A stretch of DNA of 49,713 nucleotides, taken from Pseudobacillus lumedeiriae (lineage in GTDB: Bacteria > Bacillota > Bacilli > Bacillales > Domibacillaceae). Shown piece by piece: positions 49,603 through 49,713 of this stretch. Within the stretch, counting starts at the first letter, position 1, and the number at the start of each line of letters is the position of its first letter. Below the pieces are notes generated by a model. The model was not told the DNA's origin, made no database searches, and saw only the letters and a list, made by a program, of their open reading frames with translations. The DNA lies in the NCBI RefSeq assembly GCF_044891285.1, contig NZ_JAUIYO010000018.1, positions 1 to 49,713 on the forward strand, written 5' to 3'. The position numbers and the translations under genes are program-made.

Positions 49603-49713
49603 TGCCTGGCAGCGTCCTACTCTCACAGGGGGAAGCCCCCAACTACCATCGGCGCTGAAGAGCTTAACTTCCGTGTTCGGTATGGGAACGGGTGTGACCT
49701 CTTCGCTATCGCC
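49603..49713 (-). rRNA. rrf: 5S rRNA (5' end cut by window edge)
   Basis: The reverse complement reads GGCGATAGCGAAGAGGTCAC, CCCGTTCCCATACCGAACAC and GAAGTTAAGCTC, and ends GTAGGACGCTGCCAGGCA, which is Bacillus-type 5S rRNA. Only the first few bases lie outside the right edge. Its terminator follows directly with no tRNA genes. Confidence 0.97.

Noticed and set aside
1..49713. CRISPR array, prophage, defence island or complete insertion sequence
   Set aside because: No regularly spaced direct repeats, no phage or transposase genes, and almost every gene fits the conserved Bacillaceae order.

Overview
The window is chromosomal DNA of an endospore-forming member of the Bacillaceae. Gene content and order follow, in inverted orientation, the origin-proximal region of Bacillus subtilis that runs from the csfB/tmk block to lysS. 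Evidence for a spore former includes spoIIE, spoVG, spoVT, yabG, yabP/yabQ, fin, csfB (gin), sspF and a membrane-anchored YabT-like kinase, together with visible promoters of the SigH, SigF, SigE, SigG and Spo0A types. I do not assign a genus.

Layout, read in the direction of transcription (right to left, minus strand). The window opens with the end of an rRNA operon (5S, cut at the right edge) and its terminator. Next come csfB, a YaaO-type decarboxylase, tmk, darA, yaaR, holB, ricT, yabA, trmN6, a GIY-YIG gene and rsmI. Then follow abrB (divergent, plus strand), metG, tatD, rnmV, rsmA, yabG, veg, sspF, ispE, purR, ridA, spoVG, glmU, prs, ctc, pth, fin, mfd, spoVT, a SpoVB/MurJ-like flippase, yabN (MazG), rqcP, yabP, yabQ, divIC and yabR. 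A tRNA-Met/tRNA-Glu pair lies on the plus strand. After it come spoIIE, yabS, yabT, tilS, hpt, ftsH, coaX, hslO, cysK, folP, folB, folK, a Xre-type gene, dusB and lysS. The left edge is the promoter region and first 50 bases of a second rRNA operon. About 49 kb of single-copy genes is thus held between two rRNA operons in the same orientation.

Functionally this is a housekeeping and sporulation region. It covers replication (holB, tmk, yabA), translation and tRNA/rRNA modification (lysS, metG, tilS, rsmA, rsmI, trmN6, dusB, rnmV, pth, ctc, rqcP), repair (mfd), division (divIC) and precursor supply (prs, glmU, ispE, folate genes, cysK, coaX, hpt). Sporulation control genes are spread among these. 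Relative to B. subtilis as I remember it, the pabB-pabA-pabC genes, yacD, yabE, and xpaC-yaaN are absent, and the tRNA pair is inverted.

I found no phage, defence system, CRISPR array, intact insertion sequence or foreign gene island. The less ordinary material is intergenic: several palindromic elements (some MITE-like), truncated copies of dispersed Bacillaceae repeats, a structured leader before metG, and a gene-poor stretch between veg and sspF. I do not see a clearly new multi-gene system.
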